The notes under the pieces: generated by a model
The model's database searches: none
What the model was told of the DNA's origin: nothing
The model's input: the letters and a program-made list of their open reading frames with translations, nothing else
NCBI GenBank assembly: GCA_965202675.1
Contig: OZ241842.1
Location: forward strand, 2,232,001 to 2,296,000
Origin: CATQHD01 sp965202675
GTDB lineage: Bacteria; Actinomycetota; Acidimicrobiia; Spongiisociales; Spongiisociaceae
Length of the DNA stretch: 64,000 nucleotides
Direction: 5' to 3'
Part shown: piece after piece, positions 45,307 to 54,113 of the stretch
How the letters are laid out: each line of letters begins with the position of its first letter
Position numbering within the stretch: the stretch's first letter is position 1
Made by a program: the position numbers and the translations under genes

Positions 45307-46119
45307 ATGTCCTCGGTTGTCGAAGAGCTGATCGATTTCTTCCGTTCCGACTACTGGGCGGAGAACATAGAGCTGCTGAAGCAGCCCGATCTGACCCTCC
45401 ACGAGGTGATGCTGTCCACCAGCGTCCACCCGGTGACCCTGGAGTACCTGTTCGACCGGTACCTGGCGGCGGCGGGCAAGGAGGTGGTCAACGTGGGCCA
45501 TGCGGTGGTGGGGGAGCGGGGGCTGGTCAAGTACTACACAGCCGACCGCCCCTCGTTCTTCCTGATGTGGCGCTACGGCGGCGGGGGCCTGATAGGACCC
45601 GACCCCGACGGCTCGACCGTCCTCCTCGGCGGCGCCGACGAGCAGTCCTACCTCGAAGATGTGTCGCCCCGGCGCATCACCGACTCCGACCACGACGCCA
45701 TCGACCGCTACTTCGCCTCCCGGCATTGGGAGGAGATGCAGGACAAGATGCGCTCCGCCGACATCGAGCACTTCCACGCCTATATGCTCACCGAAGTTCA
45801 CCCCTACGACTTGGCCGAGCGCTGCACCGCCGCGGTGAGGGAGGCCGGCTACGGGGAGGCCGAGCCCTACTACCTGGCCCGTCCGGACATCGGTTCCATG
45901 TGGATAGGGTACGCCCCGCCCGGAACCAAGTCGATGGAGTTCGTAGCCGCCCACACCCCAGGCGCCGTGTTCGAACCCCAGTCGGAGCTGACCCCCGCCG
46001 AACGGGCCTACGGCGGAGACGGCTTCACCCTCACCCAGCTGAGAGAGTTCATAGACCGGTCCCCCTACCTTCCCGTGACCCTGAGCGAAGCGCGGGCGGT
46101 CTTGTCGGCCGTCACCTAG
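45307..46119 (+). CDS. Unrecognised family, copy 1 (paralogue of 50048-50863)
   Basis: A 270-residue soluble protein that I cannot assign. It shares many invariant blocks with the gene at 50048: DFFRSDxWA, VHPxxLEYLF, VGHAxVGExG, YLEDxxPRR, EHFHxYxxTExHPxDLA, LARPDxGxMWIGxAP, HTPGAxxEP and YGGDxxT. The EHFH and EVHP blocks cluster His and Glu residues that might bind metal. No signal peptide or membrane helix. The start has a clear AAAGGAG site. It lies in the run of catabolic genes leading to the microcompartment module, so a shared pathway role is likely. Confidence 0.8.
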   Translation: MSSVVEELIDFFRSDYWAENIELLKQPDLTLHEVMLSTSVHPVTLEYLFDRYLAAAGKEVVNVGHAVVGERGLVKYYTADRPSFFLMWRYGGGGLIGPDPDGSTVLLGGADEQSYLEDVSPRRITDSDHDAIDRYFASRHWEEMQDKMRSADIEHFHAYMLTEVHPYDLAERCTAAVREAGYGEAEPYYLARPDIGSMWIGYAPPGTKSMEFVAAHTPGAVFEPQSELTPAERAYGGDGFTLTQLREFIDRSPYLPVTLSEARAVLSAVT

Positions 46120-46159
46120 ACGGGCGTTTCCCTCCCGAGCGAACCCCGAGATGACCGGT

Positions 46160-47125
46160 CTATGTCATCTTCCTGCCTGCAATGGCGGCTTTGGTGCGTT
46201 CGTTGGCCATCAACCGCTGCCCGGACGGGCTCAGGATGGCGCCGATCACCCCCACCAAGGCGACGCCGCCGCCGAGGTAATGCATCAGGTTGATCGGTTC
46301 GGACAGCAGCCACCAGGCCAGAAAGCTCGACGCCACCGGCTCGGCGCGCAGCACCAGGGGCGGGATGTTGGCGGGAAGCCACCGGAAGGACCACGCCATC
46401 AGGAACACGCCGACGCCGCCCGGAATGAGCGAGGTGTAGACGACCAGGAGGAAGTCGCGCCCGGTGACCGGGCCGACATTCCAGCCGGTGACCGCCGTGT
46501 AGACGGTTACCCCCAGGGCGCTGATCGTGAAGATGCTCCAGAGCAGCAGGACGGTGTCTTCGATGTGGTTGCGGGCGATCTTCAGCAACACCAGGTAGAG
46601 CGACCAGCTGACCACCGATACGACCGCCATCGCCATCCCGGCCGGGTTGCCCTCCACGCCGGCCGACCCCCCGTACACCACCAGGGCCGCCCCGGCCACC
46701 GCCAGCACCGTCCACATGCGAAAGCGGTTGCCCGGCCTTTCGCCCAGCAGCGGTATGGCGATCAGGCTGACTACCAGGGGAATCAGCGAGCTGAGCAGCA
46801 CGACATCGGTTACGGAGGTCAGCTTCATAGAGGTGAAGAAGACCGGCTGCGAGAACCCTAGGGCCAGCCCCGGCCAGACCGCCCACCGGAGCTGTGACAG
46901 GGGCGGGCGCACCCCGAACCAGACGGCGCGCACCGCGGCGGCGGCGCCGAGCAGGACCACCCCGGTCCAGAGGCGCCAGAAGGAGAACTGGACCCCGGCG
47001 AGGTCCGAAGCCTGGACCGAGATCAGCCCGGTGCTCATGAGCAGCACGCTGAAGCAGATCGCAACCAGCGGAAGGTTCGACCGGGCTGCGCCGAGGCGCG
47101 TCCTACCCGCAGCGAGATCGGGCAA
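46160..47125 (-). CDS. EamA/DMT-superfamily transporter
   Basis: Ten-helix drug/metabolite transporter made of two EamA repeats, about 321 residues (LPLVAICFSVLLMSTGLISV at helix 1; GRDFLLVVYTSLIPGGVGVF in the second half). I choose the TTG at 47125, which has AGAGAGGA just upstream. The open frame continues 74 codons upstream but with no membrane pattern and across the neighbouring gene's start. It is on the opposite strand to the surrounding catabolic genes and may export or import an amino-acid-like metabolite. Confidence 0.82.
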   Translation of the reverse strand: MPDLAAGRTRLGAARSNLPLVAICFSVLLMSTGLISVQASDLAGVQFSFWRLWTGVVLLGAAAAVRAVWFGVRPPLSQLRWAVWPGLALGFSQPVFFTSMKLTSVTDVVLLSSLIPLVVSLIAIPLLGERPGNRFRMWTVLAVAGAALVVYGGSAGVEGNPAGMAMAVVSVVSWSLYLVLLKIARNHIEDTVLLLWSIFTISALGVTVYTAVTGWNVGPVTGRDFLLVVYTSLIPGGVGVFLMAWSFRWLPANIPPLVLRAEPVASSFLAWWLLSEPINLMHYLGGGVALVGVIGAILSPSGQRLMANERTKAAIAGRKMT

Positions 47126-47246
47126 CCGGCGGTCCTCTCTGGGGTAGGCGTCGGGGGCGGTTGGGGGAAGAGGATAGCATACGGGCTGCCCAGGCCTGAA
47201 GCGGTCCGGATGCTTGCCGCCCGCGGCCGCCGCGAAGGAGGACGCC

Positions 47247-48293
47247 ATGAAAGATCTAGGCCGCGTCATCACCGTCAACGGCCCCATCGACCCCGAGCAG
47301 CTCGGCGTGACCATGATGCACGAGCATTTGCTGTTCACCTGCCTCATGTGGTTCCTGGAAGGCAGCCACCGGGGCCTGGGGTCCGATTCCTATGTTCCGG
47401 TGACCGTCCACAACGCCGCCCTGCTCCGGGAGTTCCCCTACCGGAGCCGCGACAACCTCATCAACACCGACTGGCGGCTGAGCTCCCAGGAGATCAGGCG
47501 CTACAAGATGGCCCTGGGCCGGAGCGTGGTCGATTCCTCCAACCTGGGGCTGGGGCGGGACGTGTGGGGCTTGAAGAAGATTGCCGACGACGTGGGGATC
47601 AACATCATCTCCGGAACCGGCTACTACGTCGACCACGCCCATCCCTGGTACGTGGACTCCAAGAGCGCCGAGGAGCTGGCCGAAGGGATGGTCGAGGACA
47701 TAACCTCCGGCGCCGACGGCGCCGACATCCGCTGCGGGATCATCGGGGAGATCGGCACCTCCGACCCGGTTACCGTCAACGAATGGAAGGTCTTGGAGGC
47801 CGCCGCCGCCGCCCACCACGCCACCGGTGCGGCCATCCAGATCCACGCCCTCCACGAGCAGCGCCTGATGCCTTCCATCCTCGATTTCCTCATCACGGAG
47901 CACGGAGTCCATCCCAGCCGGGTGATCGCCGGCCACATGGACCTGTGCACCGGCGACCGGCCCTACCTGGAGGAGGTGGCCTCCTACGGGTCCTTCTTCG
48001 AGATCGACGACTGGGGCCACCCCTGTCCGACCGACGGCGTCTACGTATCCGACGAGGAGCGGATGGCCGCCGTGGAGTGGCTGGTGTCGAAGGGCCTGGC
48101 CGGCCGGCTCCTGTTCTCCCACGACATCGGCCTGAAGGCCCGCCTGTCCAGCTTCGGCGGCCCCGGCTGGGACCACATCATGAACGTGATCCTCCCCTCC
48201 CTCAAAGCCCGGGGCATGCCCGTCGACGCCCTCAACCAGTTCGTGATCGACAACCCCGCCCGGGTCCTGCCCCTCCGCCTCGAAGCGGAGTAA
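47247..48293 (+). CDS. Phosphotriesterase-family amidohydrolase (copy 2)
   Basis: Paralogue of the gene at 41819 with similar layout: VNGPIDPEQLGVTMMHEHLLF (HxH), bridging GIIGEIGT (Glu), IQIHALHEQ, VIAGHMDLC and FSHDIGLKARL (Asp). Between the HxH and the second strand it carries a different 60-residue segment, so its pocket should differ from copy 1. The GAAGGAGG site fixes the ATG. 348 aa. Divergent from the EamA gene with a 121-bp gap, and heads the gene run that continues to 54653. Confidence 0.88.
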   Translation: MKDLGRVITVNGPIDPEQLGVTMMHEHLLFTCLMWFLEGSHRGLGSDSYVPVTVHNAALLREFPYRSRDNLINTDWRLSSQEIRRYKMALGRSVVDSSNLGLGRDVWGLKKIADDVGINIISGTGYYVDHAHPWYVDSKSAEELAEGMVEDITSGADGADIRCGIIGEIGTSDPVTVNEWKVLEAAAAAHHATGAAIQIHALHEQRLMPSILDFLITEHGVHPSRVIAGHMDLCTGDRPYLEEVASYGSFFEIDDWGHPCPTDGVYVSDEERMAAVEWLVSKGLAGRLLFSHDIGLKARLSSFGGPGWDHIMNVILPSLKARGMPVDALNQFVIDNPARVLPLRLEAE

Positions 48294-48425
48294 AGGGCAA
48301 TCCACTTCGCTTGTCACCGTTTGTCTGCTTCGGGTACAGCAGCCGCCTCGGACTTTTACACCGCCGCCGCCGAGAACCCTCCCGGCGGCGCAGCCTGCCC
48401 GTTCCGCCTATAGGATGGGGACTCA

Positions 48426-48893
48426 ATGGATTATCGGGTTGCTTCGACCATCGAGGTGCTCAACCGGGCTACCACAGCTATCTGGCATGAGATGCCGGAG
48501 GAGGTGCGCCGTCTGAAGACAAGGCGGGGCACCAAGGGCTACGGCTGGCCGATGATCATCTGCGCCGAGGAGAACACCAGGGCCTTCGCCGACGACATGG
48601 CCGTGCTCCGCAACGCCGGCCAGGACCCCTCGCTCCACCTGGACACCCTCAAGCAGGTGGTGAGGATGTTCGTGGACGCCCAGCTGGGAATCCTCCATAA
48701 CTGGTACGGGCTGGACGACAGCGTCGACCTGATCCGGGGGTCGCTCGACGCCCTGGACCACATCGAGACCAGGGAGGAGTACCTGGCCTACACCCACGAG
48801 CTGGGGGTGTACGCGGGCCGGCTGCACTGGTGGGCCGACACCCTGGTGCCGTGGGACGACATCAGCGCCGAGTACGAAGCGATGAACGAATAG
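48426..48893 (+). CDS. Unrecognised helical protein (155 aa)
   Basis: No family recognised. Mostly helical, acidic, no signal peptide, with several Trp and His residues (TTAIWHEMPEEVRR, LGILHNWYGLDD, GRLHWWADTLVPWDD). A TATAGG element lies 11 bp before the ATG. The Gfo/Idh/MocA gene follows 19 bp later, so the two probably share an mRNA. Its position within the cluster suggests a small accessory or subunit protein. Confidence 0.7.
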   Translation: MDYRVASTIEVLNRATTAIWHEMPEEVRRLKTRRGTKGYGWPMIICAEENTRAFADDMAVLRNAGQDPSLHLDTLKQVVRMFVDAQLGILHNWYGLDDSVDLIRGSLDALDHIETREEYLAYTHELGVYAGRLHWWADTLVPWDDISAEYEAMNE

Positions 48894-48912
48894 CAGGCAA
48901 CAAGGAGGAGCG

Positions 48913-49971
48913 GTGGCCGAGCGCGGCAGGAACTACAGGGTCGGATGCGTCGGGGCGGGGTTCGCGGCCTCGGTCTACCACCTCCCCGTCCAGCAGCAGG
49001 TCGAAAGGGTGGAGACGGCGGCCGTCGCCGACCTCGACCTCGATCTGGCCGGGCAACGGGCCGAGGAATACGGGATACCGGAGGTCTACGGCTCATACGA
49101 GGAGATGATCGAGCAGGCCGGCCTAGACATCGTGTCGGTGTGCGTCCCGCCCTTCCTCCATCTGGCGGTGACCAAGGCCGCCGCCGCCGCCGGGGTGAAC
49201 GTCATCTGCGAGAAGCCCATGGCCGCCACGCCCGAGGAGGTCGCCGAGCTGGTGCAGGTGGTGGAGGACAGCGGCATCAAGTTCATGATCTCCGAGAACT
49301 TCTGGTGGTACCCGGATATGGTGGACGCCAAAGCCCGCATCGACGCCGGCCTGATCGGCGACCTGTTCCACGTCCGCATCGAGGAGTTCATCAACGACAT
49401 CGACCCCACCTACCGGCGCGACCAGAAGCGCTTCCTCATGTACGAGCAGGACGTCCACTACATCGATGTAATCCGCCACCTGGTGGACTCCGAGGTGGTG
49501 CGCGTCCATGCCCTGACCCGCCGGGTGCCCACCCAGGTGCTGGCCGGCGAGAACTTCGCCATGATCACCATGGAGTTCGCCAACGGGGTGATCGCCCGCA
49601 TCGACGAGTGCTGGGTCTCGGCCCGCGGCGACCAGTACGTGATGCGGATGCGGATCGACGGCGCACTGGGGTCGGTTTTCATCAACCAGCCCGATCACCC
49701 CTACAAGATCTACACCGACAAGCCCGGCCTCGAGGGCTGGCACTATCCCCCCACCGACACCAAGCCGCCCGCCGGGCATACGGTCGGTTACGCCGCCCCG
49801 TGGCCGGCCGACGAGCTCCGGGAGGGGACGGTCGGGTGCTACCTGGCGTTCCTCGACTACATCGAAAAGGGCATCCCGCCGGTTACGGTGGCCTCCGACA
49901 ACGCCAAGACCATGGAGGTGGTGTTCGCCGCCTACGAGTCGGCCGAGACCAATCGGGTGATCGAGCTGTGA
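48913..49971 (+). CDS. Gfo/Idh/MocA family oxidoreductase
   Basis: NAD(P)-dependent oxidoreductase. Nucleotide-binding VGCVGAGFAASVYHLP, then DIVSVCVPPFLHLAVTKAA and the EKP motif NVICEKPMAAT. The catalytic-region Lys/His segment YEQDVHYIDVIRHL lies in the C-terminal domain. 352 aa. The start is GTG behind AAGGAGGAG. It oxidises or reduces sugar-, inositol- or related hydroxyl substrates. In this cluster a dehydrogenase acting on a hydroxylated intermediate fits, but the substrate is unknown. Confidence 0.9.
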   Translation: MAERGRNYRVGCVGAGFAASVYHLPVQQQVERVETAAVADLDLDLAGQRAEEYGIPEVYGSYEEMIEQAGLDIVSVCVPPFLHLAVTKAAAAAGVNVICEKPMAATPEEVAELVQVVEDSGIKFMISENFWWYPDMVDAKARIDAGLIGDLFHVRIEEFINDIDPTYRRDQKRFLMYEQDVHYIDVIRHLVDSEVVRVHALTRRVPTQVLAGENFAMITMEFANGVIARIDECWVSARGDQYVMRMRIDGALGSVFINQPDHPYKIYTDKPGLEGWHYPPTDTKPPAGHTVGYAAPWPADELREGTVGCYLAFLDYIEKGIPPVTVASDNAKTMEVVFAAYESAETNRVIEL

Positions 49972-50047
49972 CCCGGCGGACGGCGGCGGCCGAGGCATCG
50001 AACGGGCCGGCGCCGAACACCGGATCGCCGGCGCCGGACGGCCGCTG

Positions 50048-50863
50048 ATGCCCGCAGCATTGCGGGACGGCCTCCTCGACTTTTTCCGCTCTGACGAGTG
50101 GGCGGACGCCCGGGCGCTTCTGGACGACCCGGAGGTTAGTTTCTTCGAGGCCAGGGTGGACACCGCCGTCCATCCGCTGTCGCTTGAGTACCTGTTCGTG
50201 GAGTACATGGACCGGCTGGGCCGCCGGGTGCGGAACGTGGGGCACGCCTTCGTGGGGGAGTGGGGCTGGATCAAGATCTACCCAGAGATCCGCCCGGTGC
50301 TCAACGTGGTGTGGCGCTGTGATCCGGCGGCGGTGATCCGCCCCGGCCCCGGCGGCTTCCTGGAGGTGTGGACCGACCGGGGCGAGCGCAGCTATCTGGA
50401 GGACACAGCCCCGCGGCGGGCAACGGACCAGGACCGGGCCGGGATACTCGCCTATCTGGAATCGGACCACTGGCAACAGGCCCTGGGCTGGTTCGCCGAC
50501 CGCGAGACCGAGCACTTCCACACCTATTTGCATACGGAGCTCCACCCGCATGACTTGGCGCCCTATCTGGCCGACAGCTTGGCGGAGCGCGGGTTCAGGC
50601 TGTCGGCGCCCCCCTTCTTTCTCGCCCGCCCCGACCTGGGGCTGATGTGGATCGGCCTGGCGCCCGACGGGATGACCTCCCAGGAGGTGGCCTGCATCCA
50701 CACCCCCGGCGCCCTGCTGGAACCCAAGCAGCTCACCGACCAGGACCGAGAATACGGGGGCGACCCCTGGACGGTCGCCCATTTCCGGGAGCGGGCGGCG
50801 TGGGACCCCTACCGGGTGCTGACCCTTTCCGAGGCGAGGGGGGTCGTCGATGAGCTGGTCTGA
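50048..50863 (+). CDS. Unrecognised family, copy 2 (paralogue of 45307-46119)
   Basis: 271 residues, clearly homologous to the protein at 45307 over its whole length (for example VHPLSLEYLFVEYM, NVGHAFVGEWG, YLEDTAPRRATDQD, EHFHTYLHTELHPHDLA, FLARPDLGLMWIGLAP and HTPGALLEP). The loop after about residue 85 and the C-terminus differ most. It directly precedes the microcompartment aldehyde dehydrogenase gene (45-bp gap). Two copies in one gene run suggest two related steps, or a heteromer. Confidence 0.8.
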   Translation: MPAALRDGLLDFFRSDEWADARALLDDPEVSFFEARVDTAVHPLSLEYLFVEYMDRLGRRVRNVGHAFVGEWGWIKIYPEIRPVLNVVWRCDPAAVIRPGPGGFLEVWTDRGERSYLEDTAPRRATDQDRAGILAYLESDHWQQALGWFADRETEHFHTYLHTELHPHDLAPYLADSLAERGFRLSAPPFFLARPDLGLMWIGLAPDGMTSQEVACIHTPGALLEPKQLTDQDREYGGDPWTVAHFRERAAWDPYRVLTLSEARGVVDELV

Positions 50864-50908
50864 GCGGGTTCCGGCGGGGGCGCGCAGGCGGGACCGGGGG
50901 CGCCGGCG

Positions 50909-52699
50909 GTGGCTTTGAGGCGGTTCATCACCAGCGAGGACGTGCGCCGGCTGGCCGAGATCGGCGAGTACGAGCTGATGCTGCGCGAGGGGGCGGCGCT
51001 GACCGACGCCGCCCTCGACGAGGCGCGCAGCCTGGGCGTGCGGCTGGTGGAGGGTTCCCGTCTGGCCGCGTCCGGCCCCCCCGCGCCGCCGCCGCCCCCC
51101 GATCCGCACTCCGACCTCCGCCGGGTTTCCGACGCGGCCGCCCCCCCTGTTGCCCCCTCCGACGCCGAACAGACCGTCCGGACAACCGGGGCGGCCCCCC
51201 GTTTCGAGGGCCTTCCCGACCCGGCCCGCCTCCATCCCCGGCTGCTGATCGACGGCGAGTTCGGGGACGCCGCCGGCCGCAAGACCAGCCCCTCGATCGA
51301 TCCGGCCACCAACGAGGTCATCGCGGAGGTCGCCTCCGCCGGCGAGGAGGACGTGGATCGGGCGGTGCGGTCCGCCCGGAGGGCCTTCGGGGAGTGGCGG
51401 GCGCTCGACCCGGCCGAGCGTTCCCGGTTGTTGCTGAGGGCGGCCGAGCTCATAGAGGGTGAGCACGAGTTCCTGGCCAAGGTGGAGAGCCAGGATGTGG
51501 GCCGCCCCATCCGGGAGACCGCCCTGATCGACCTGCCCGCCTCCTGGGATCCGTTCCGCTTTTTCCAGGGTCTGGTGCGGGCCGTCGACGGCCGGCTGCT
51601 GGCCCTGCCCCGGGATTCCCTCGACTACGTGCGCAAGGAGCCGATGGGGGTGGTGGGCATGATCATCCCCTGGAACTTCCCGTTGCATATCGCCTGCCGC
51701 AAGGCCTCCGCCGCGCTGGCGGCCGGCAACACGGTGGTGCTGAAGCCGCCGGAGCTGGCCCCCCTGTCTTCTCTGGAACTGGGGAGGATCTGCCTGGAGG
51801 CGGGTATCCCGCCCGGGGTGTTCAACGTGGTGCCGGGGGCGGGGGAGACGGCCGGCCGGGCGCTGGTGGAGCATCGGGGGGTGGACAAGATCGCCTTCAC
51901 CGGCTCCACGGTGGTGGGGCGTTCGATCATGCGCGGGGCGGCCAGCACCATCAAGCGGGTTTCCCTGGAGCTGGGCGGCAAGTCGCCCTCCATAGTGTTC
52001 GCCGACGCCGACCTGGACCGGGCGGTGAGCGGGTCTCTGTTCGGCATCTACCTGGCCCAGGGGCAGGTGTGCTCCGCCGGGTCGAGGATTCTGGTCGAGC
52101 GGAGCGTGTACGGCGAGTTCGTGGAACGGTTCGCCGCTCGGGCGGGTCGGATCCGCATCGGGCTTCCCTGGCGGTGGGGCACCCAGCTCGGCCCGCTGAT
52201 CAACGAGCGGCAGATGGAGCGGGTGTTCGAGTACGTGGACATCGGCCGGGCCGAGGGCGCCAGGGTGATCGGCGGGGGGGCGCCGCCCGGCGATCCCGAG
52301 CTGGCGCGGGGCAACTTCATCCAGCCCACCTGTTTTGTCGATGTGGAGCCGGACCACCGGATCGTCCAGGAGGAGATCTTCGGTCCGGTGGCGGTGGTGC
52401 TGCCCTTCAGCGGCGAGGAAGAGGCGGTGCGGCTGGCCAACGATGTCCGCTACGGGTTGGCGGCCGGCATATGGACCGCCGACGTGGGCAGGGCGCATAG
52501 AGTGGCGCGGGATCTGCAGGCCGGTTCGATCTGGGTCAATCACTACGGCGTCTACCCGAGCGAGGCGCCGTTCGGCGGTTACAAGGAAAGCGGCACCGGT
52601 CATGATCTAGGCTTGGAGTCGCTCTACGAGTACATGGAGACCAAGAACGTGCACGTCGACATCGGGCGCGGCTACGTAGATTGGTATCAGAACGGCTAG
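50909..52699 (+). CDS. BMC-associated aldehyde dehydrogenase with N-terminal targeting-like module
   Basis: Residues 1-50 (RRFITSEDVRRLAEIGEYEL and TDAALDEARSLGVRLVEG) match the start of the cyclophilin-like protein at 54114. A Pro/Ala-rich linker follows (about 54-100), then a full NAD-dependent aldehyde dehydrogenase. The Rossmann part has IPWNFPLHIACRK and FTGSTVVGR. The general-base Glu lies in LELGGKSPS and the nucleophile Cys in AQGQVCSAGSR. It looks like the classical non-acylating type rather than CoA-acylating PduP/EutE. The start is GTG. Likely the lumenal signature enzyme of the compartment encoded just downstream. Confidence 0.88.
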   Translation: MALRRFITSEDVRRLAEIGEYELMLREGAALTDAALDEARSLGVRLVEGSRLAASGPPAPPPPPDPHSDLRRVSDAAAPPVAPSDAEQTVRTTGAAPRFEGLPDPARLHPRLLIDGEFGDAAGRKTSPSIDPATNEVIAEVASAGEEDVDRAVRSARRAFGEWRALDPAERSRLLLRAAELIEGEHEFLAKVESQDVGRPIRETALIDLPASWDPFRFFQGLVRAVDGRLLALPRDSLDYVRKEPMGVVGMIIPWNFPLHIACRKASAALAAGNTVVLKPPELAPLSSLELGRICLEAGIPPGVFNVVPGAGETAGRALVEHRGVDKIAFTGSTVVGRSIMRGAASTIKRVSLELGGKSPSIVFADADLDRAVSGSLFGIYLAQGQVCSAGSRILVERSVYGEFVERFAARAGRIRIGLPWRWGTQLGPLINERQMERVFEYVDIGRAEGARVIGGGAPPGDPELARGNFIQPTCFVDVEPDHRIVQEEIFGPVAVVLPFSGEEEAVRLANDVRYGLAAGIWTADVGRAHRVARDLQAGSIWVNHYGVYPSEAPFGGYKESGTGHDLGLESLYEYMETKNVHVDIGRGYVDWYQNG

Positions 52700-52768
52700 G
52701 CGCGAAGGCCGGGCAACGGACTGAACAGGCAATTTGGCAACTGGAAATCTCCCGGGGAGGTTCGGATC

Positions 52769-53047
52769 ATGGAAGGTGCTCTTGGGTTGATCGAGACCCG
52801 CGGGCTGGTCGGCTCGATAGAGGCGGCCGACGCGATGGCCAAGGCGGCCCGCGTCCGGGTCATCGGTCGGGACGTGATCGGCGGCGGTTACGTCACGATC
52901 ATGGTCCAGGGCGAGGTCGGCGCGGTGAAGTCGGCGGTGGATGTCGGGGCGGCGGCGGCCAAGAAGGTCGGCGAGCTGGTCTCGGTCCATTTGATTCCCA
53001 AGCCCCACGAGGACTTGGGGAAGGTGAGCCCGCTGCTCGGAAGCTGA
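52769..53047 (+). CDS. Bacterial microcompartment hexameric shell protein (BMC-H)
   Basis: 92-residue single BMC domain that forms hexameric shell tiles. It opens MEGALGLIETRGLVGSIEAADAM and contains the pore loop VIGGGYVTIMV and the edge region SAVDVGAAAAKKVGELVSVHLIPKPHEDL. The conserved Lys of the interhexamer edge is present in MAKAARV. The GGGY at the pore is bulkier than the GSGL of PduA, implying a narrower or more selective pore. It is the only BMC-H gene in the window. Confidence 0.95.
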   Translation: MEGALGLIETRGLVGSIEAADAMAKAARVRVIGRDVIGGGYVTIMVQGEVGAVKSAVDVGAAAAKKVGELVSVHLIPKPHEDLGKVSPLLGS

Positions 53048-53120
53048 TCAGCCGGGCCGGTCGATTGCGGCCTGACGGGAACGGATGGCCGGCAGGCCGG
53101 GCCGGAGCGAGGAGGCATAG

Positions 53121-53456
53121 ATGTTGTTGTGCCGTGTAACGGGAACCACCGTCACGACGGTGCACGCCGGCGGGTTGGGAGGGGCCAGGCTGCTGGTGGT
53201 CAGGCCGGAGGACGGCGGTGCGCAGTTCGTTGCGGTGGATGCGGCGGGCGCCGGGCCGGGGGATCTGGTGCTGGTATCCCAGGGGAGCGCGGCCAGGATT
53301 CCCGCCACCGCCGCTTCCGCCCCGACCGACGCCGCCGTGGTCGGTGTTGTGGACGAAGCAAGCCACGACCCGGACGGAAGTGGTCCGGCGGCGGCAACCC
53401 TGCCGCGGCGGGGCTTCTCCCGGCGCGGCAAGCCGCGATCCGGAGGGCTGAAATGA
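53121..53456 (+). CDS. Bacterial microcompartment vertex protein (BMC-P, EutN/CcmL family)
   Basis: Pentameric cap protein. The N-terminal MLLCRVTGTTVTTVHAGGL and the central ARLLVVRPED and GDLVLVSQGSAAR, then TDAAVVGVVDEA, match EutN/CcmL. 111 residues, with an extra Ser/Arg/Gly-rich tail of about 25 residues after the core, absent from the minimal fold. The GAGGAGG site is clear. The stop overlaps the BMC-T start (ATGA). Confidence 0.93.
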   Translation: MLLCRVTGTTVTTVHAGGLGGARLLVVRPEDGGAQFVAVDAAGAGPGDLVLVSQGSAARIPATAASAPTDAAVVGVVDEASHDPDGSGPAAATLPRRGFSRRGKPRSGGLK

Positions 53457-54094
53457 CCGGTCCGGCGCAGGCGTCGAAGGGGCGGGGCGGCAATTCCCTC
53501 CGGGCGTATGTCTACATAGACCAGATGCAGCCCAACTGGGCGGCCTATGCGGGCAAGGGCGCGTCGGATGAGCCCCCGCCGGCGGGGATGTCGCAGCTGT
53601 ACGTGGAGGTGGCGCCGGCCACCCTGGTGTTCTCGCTGGCCAACGCGGCGCTCAAGAACACCGACACCGGGTCGTCGATGCTGGTGGCCGAACGGCAGTA
53701 CGGCACGCTGGAGCTTCATTCCGCCGACCCCGACGCGGTGCGCCACGCCGGAGCCGTCATCCTGGAGATGATCGGCGGCGCGTCGGCGTCCGGGCTGGCG
53801 CCTTCGTCGGTCACCACCCGTGTTGTGGACCGGGTTACCTCGACCGAGGCCCGCCTGGTGAACGAGACGATGGCCGTGCACGACCGGCTCAGGGAGGACG
53901 ACGCCATGCTGGTAGTAGAAACGGCGCCGGCCGCTTACGTGGCCTTGGCCGCCAACCAGGCGGAGAAACACACCTCGCTGCGGATGGTGCTGGTGAGGCT
54001 CCACGGCGCCAGCGGGCGGTTGATCCTTGCCGGGAGCGAGGCCGAGGTGGAAATCGGCCGCCGGGTGGTGCTCGACGCTCTGGGTTCGAGCTGA
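53453..54094 (+). CDS. Bacterial microcompartment tandem-domain shell protein (BMC-T)
   Basis: 213 residues with two BMC domains (about 15-105 and 115-213), which form pseudohexameric trimers. Domain 1 contains LRAYVYIDQMQPNWAAY, VEVAPATLVFSLANAALK and AERQYGTLELH; domain 2 contains AMLVVETAPAAYVALAANQ and VRLHGASGRLILAGSEAEV. The opening IDQMQP resembles BMC-T proteins of the Rhodococcus/Mycobacterium (RMM) compartments. The open frame extends upstream inside the vertex gene; I choose the ATG at 53453, which overlaps its stop. Confidence 0.9.
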   Translation: MTGPAQASKGRGGNSLRAYVYIDQMQPNWAAYAGKGASDEPPPAGMSQLYVEVAPATLVFSLANAALKNTDTGSSMLVAERQYGTLELHSADPDAVRHAGAVILEMIGGASASGLAPSSVTTRVVDRVTSTEARLVNETMAVHDRLREDDAMLVVETAPAAYVALAANQAEKHTSLRMVLVRLHGASGRLILAGSEAEVEIGRRVVLDALGSS

Positions 54095-54113
54095 GCAGGA
54101 GGAACCGATTCCG

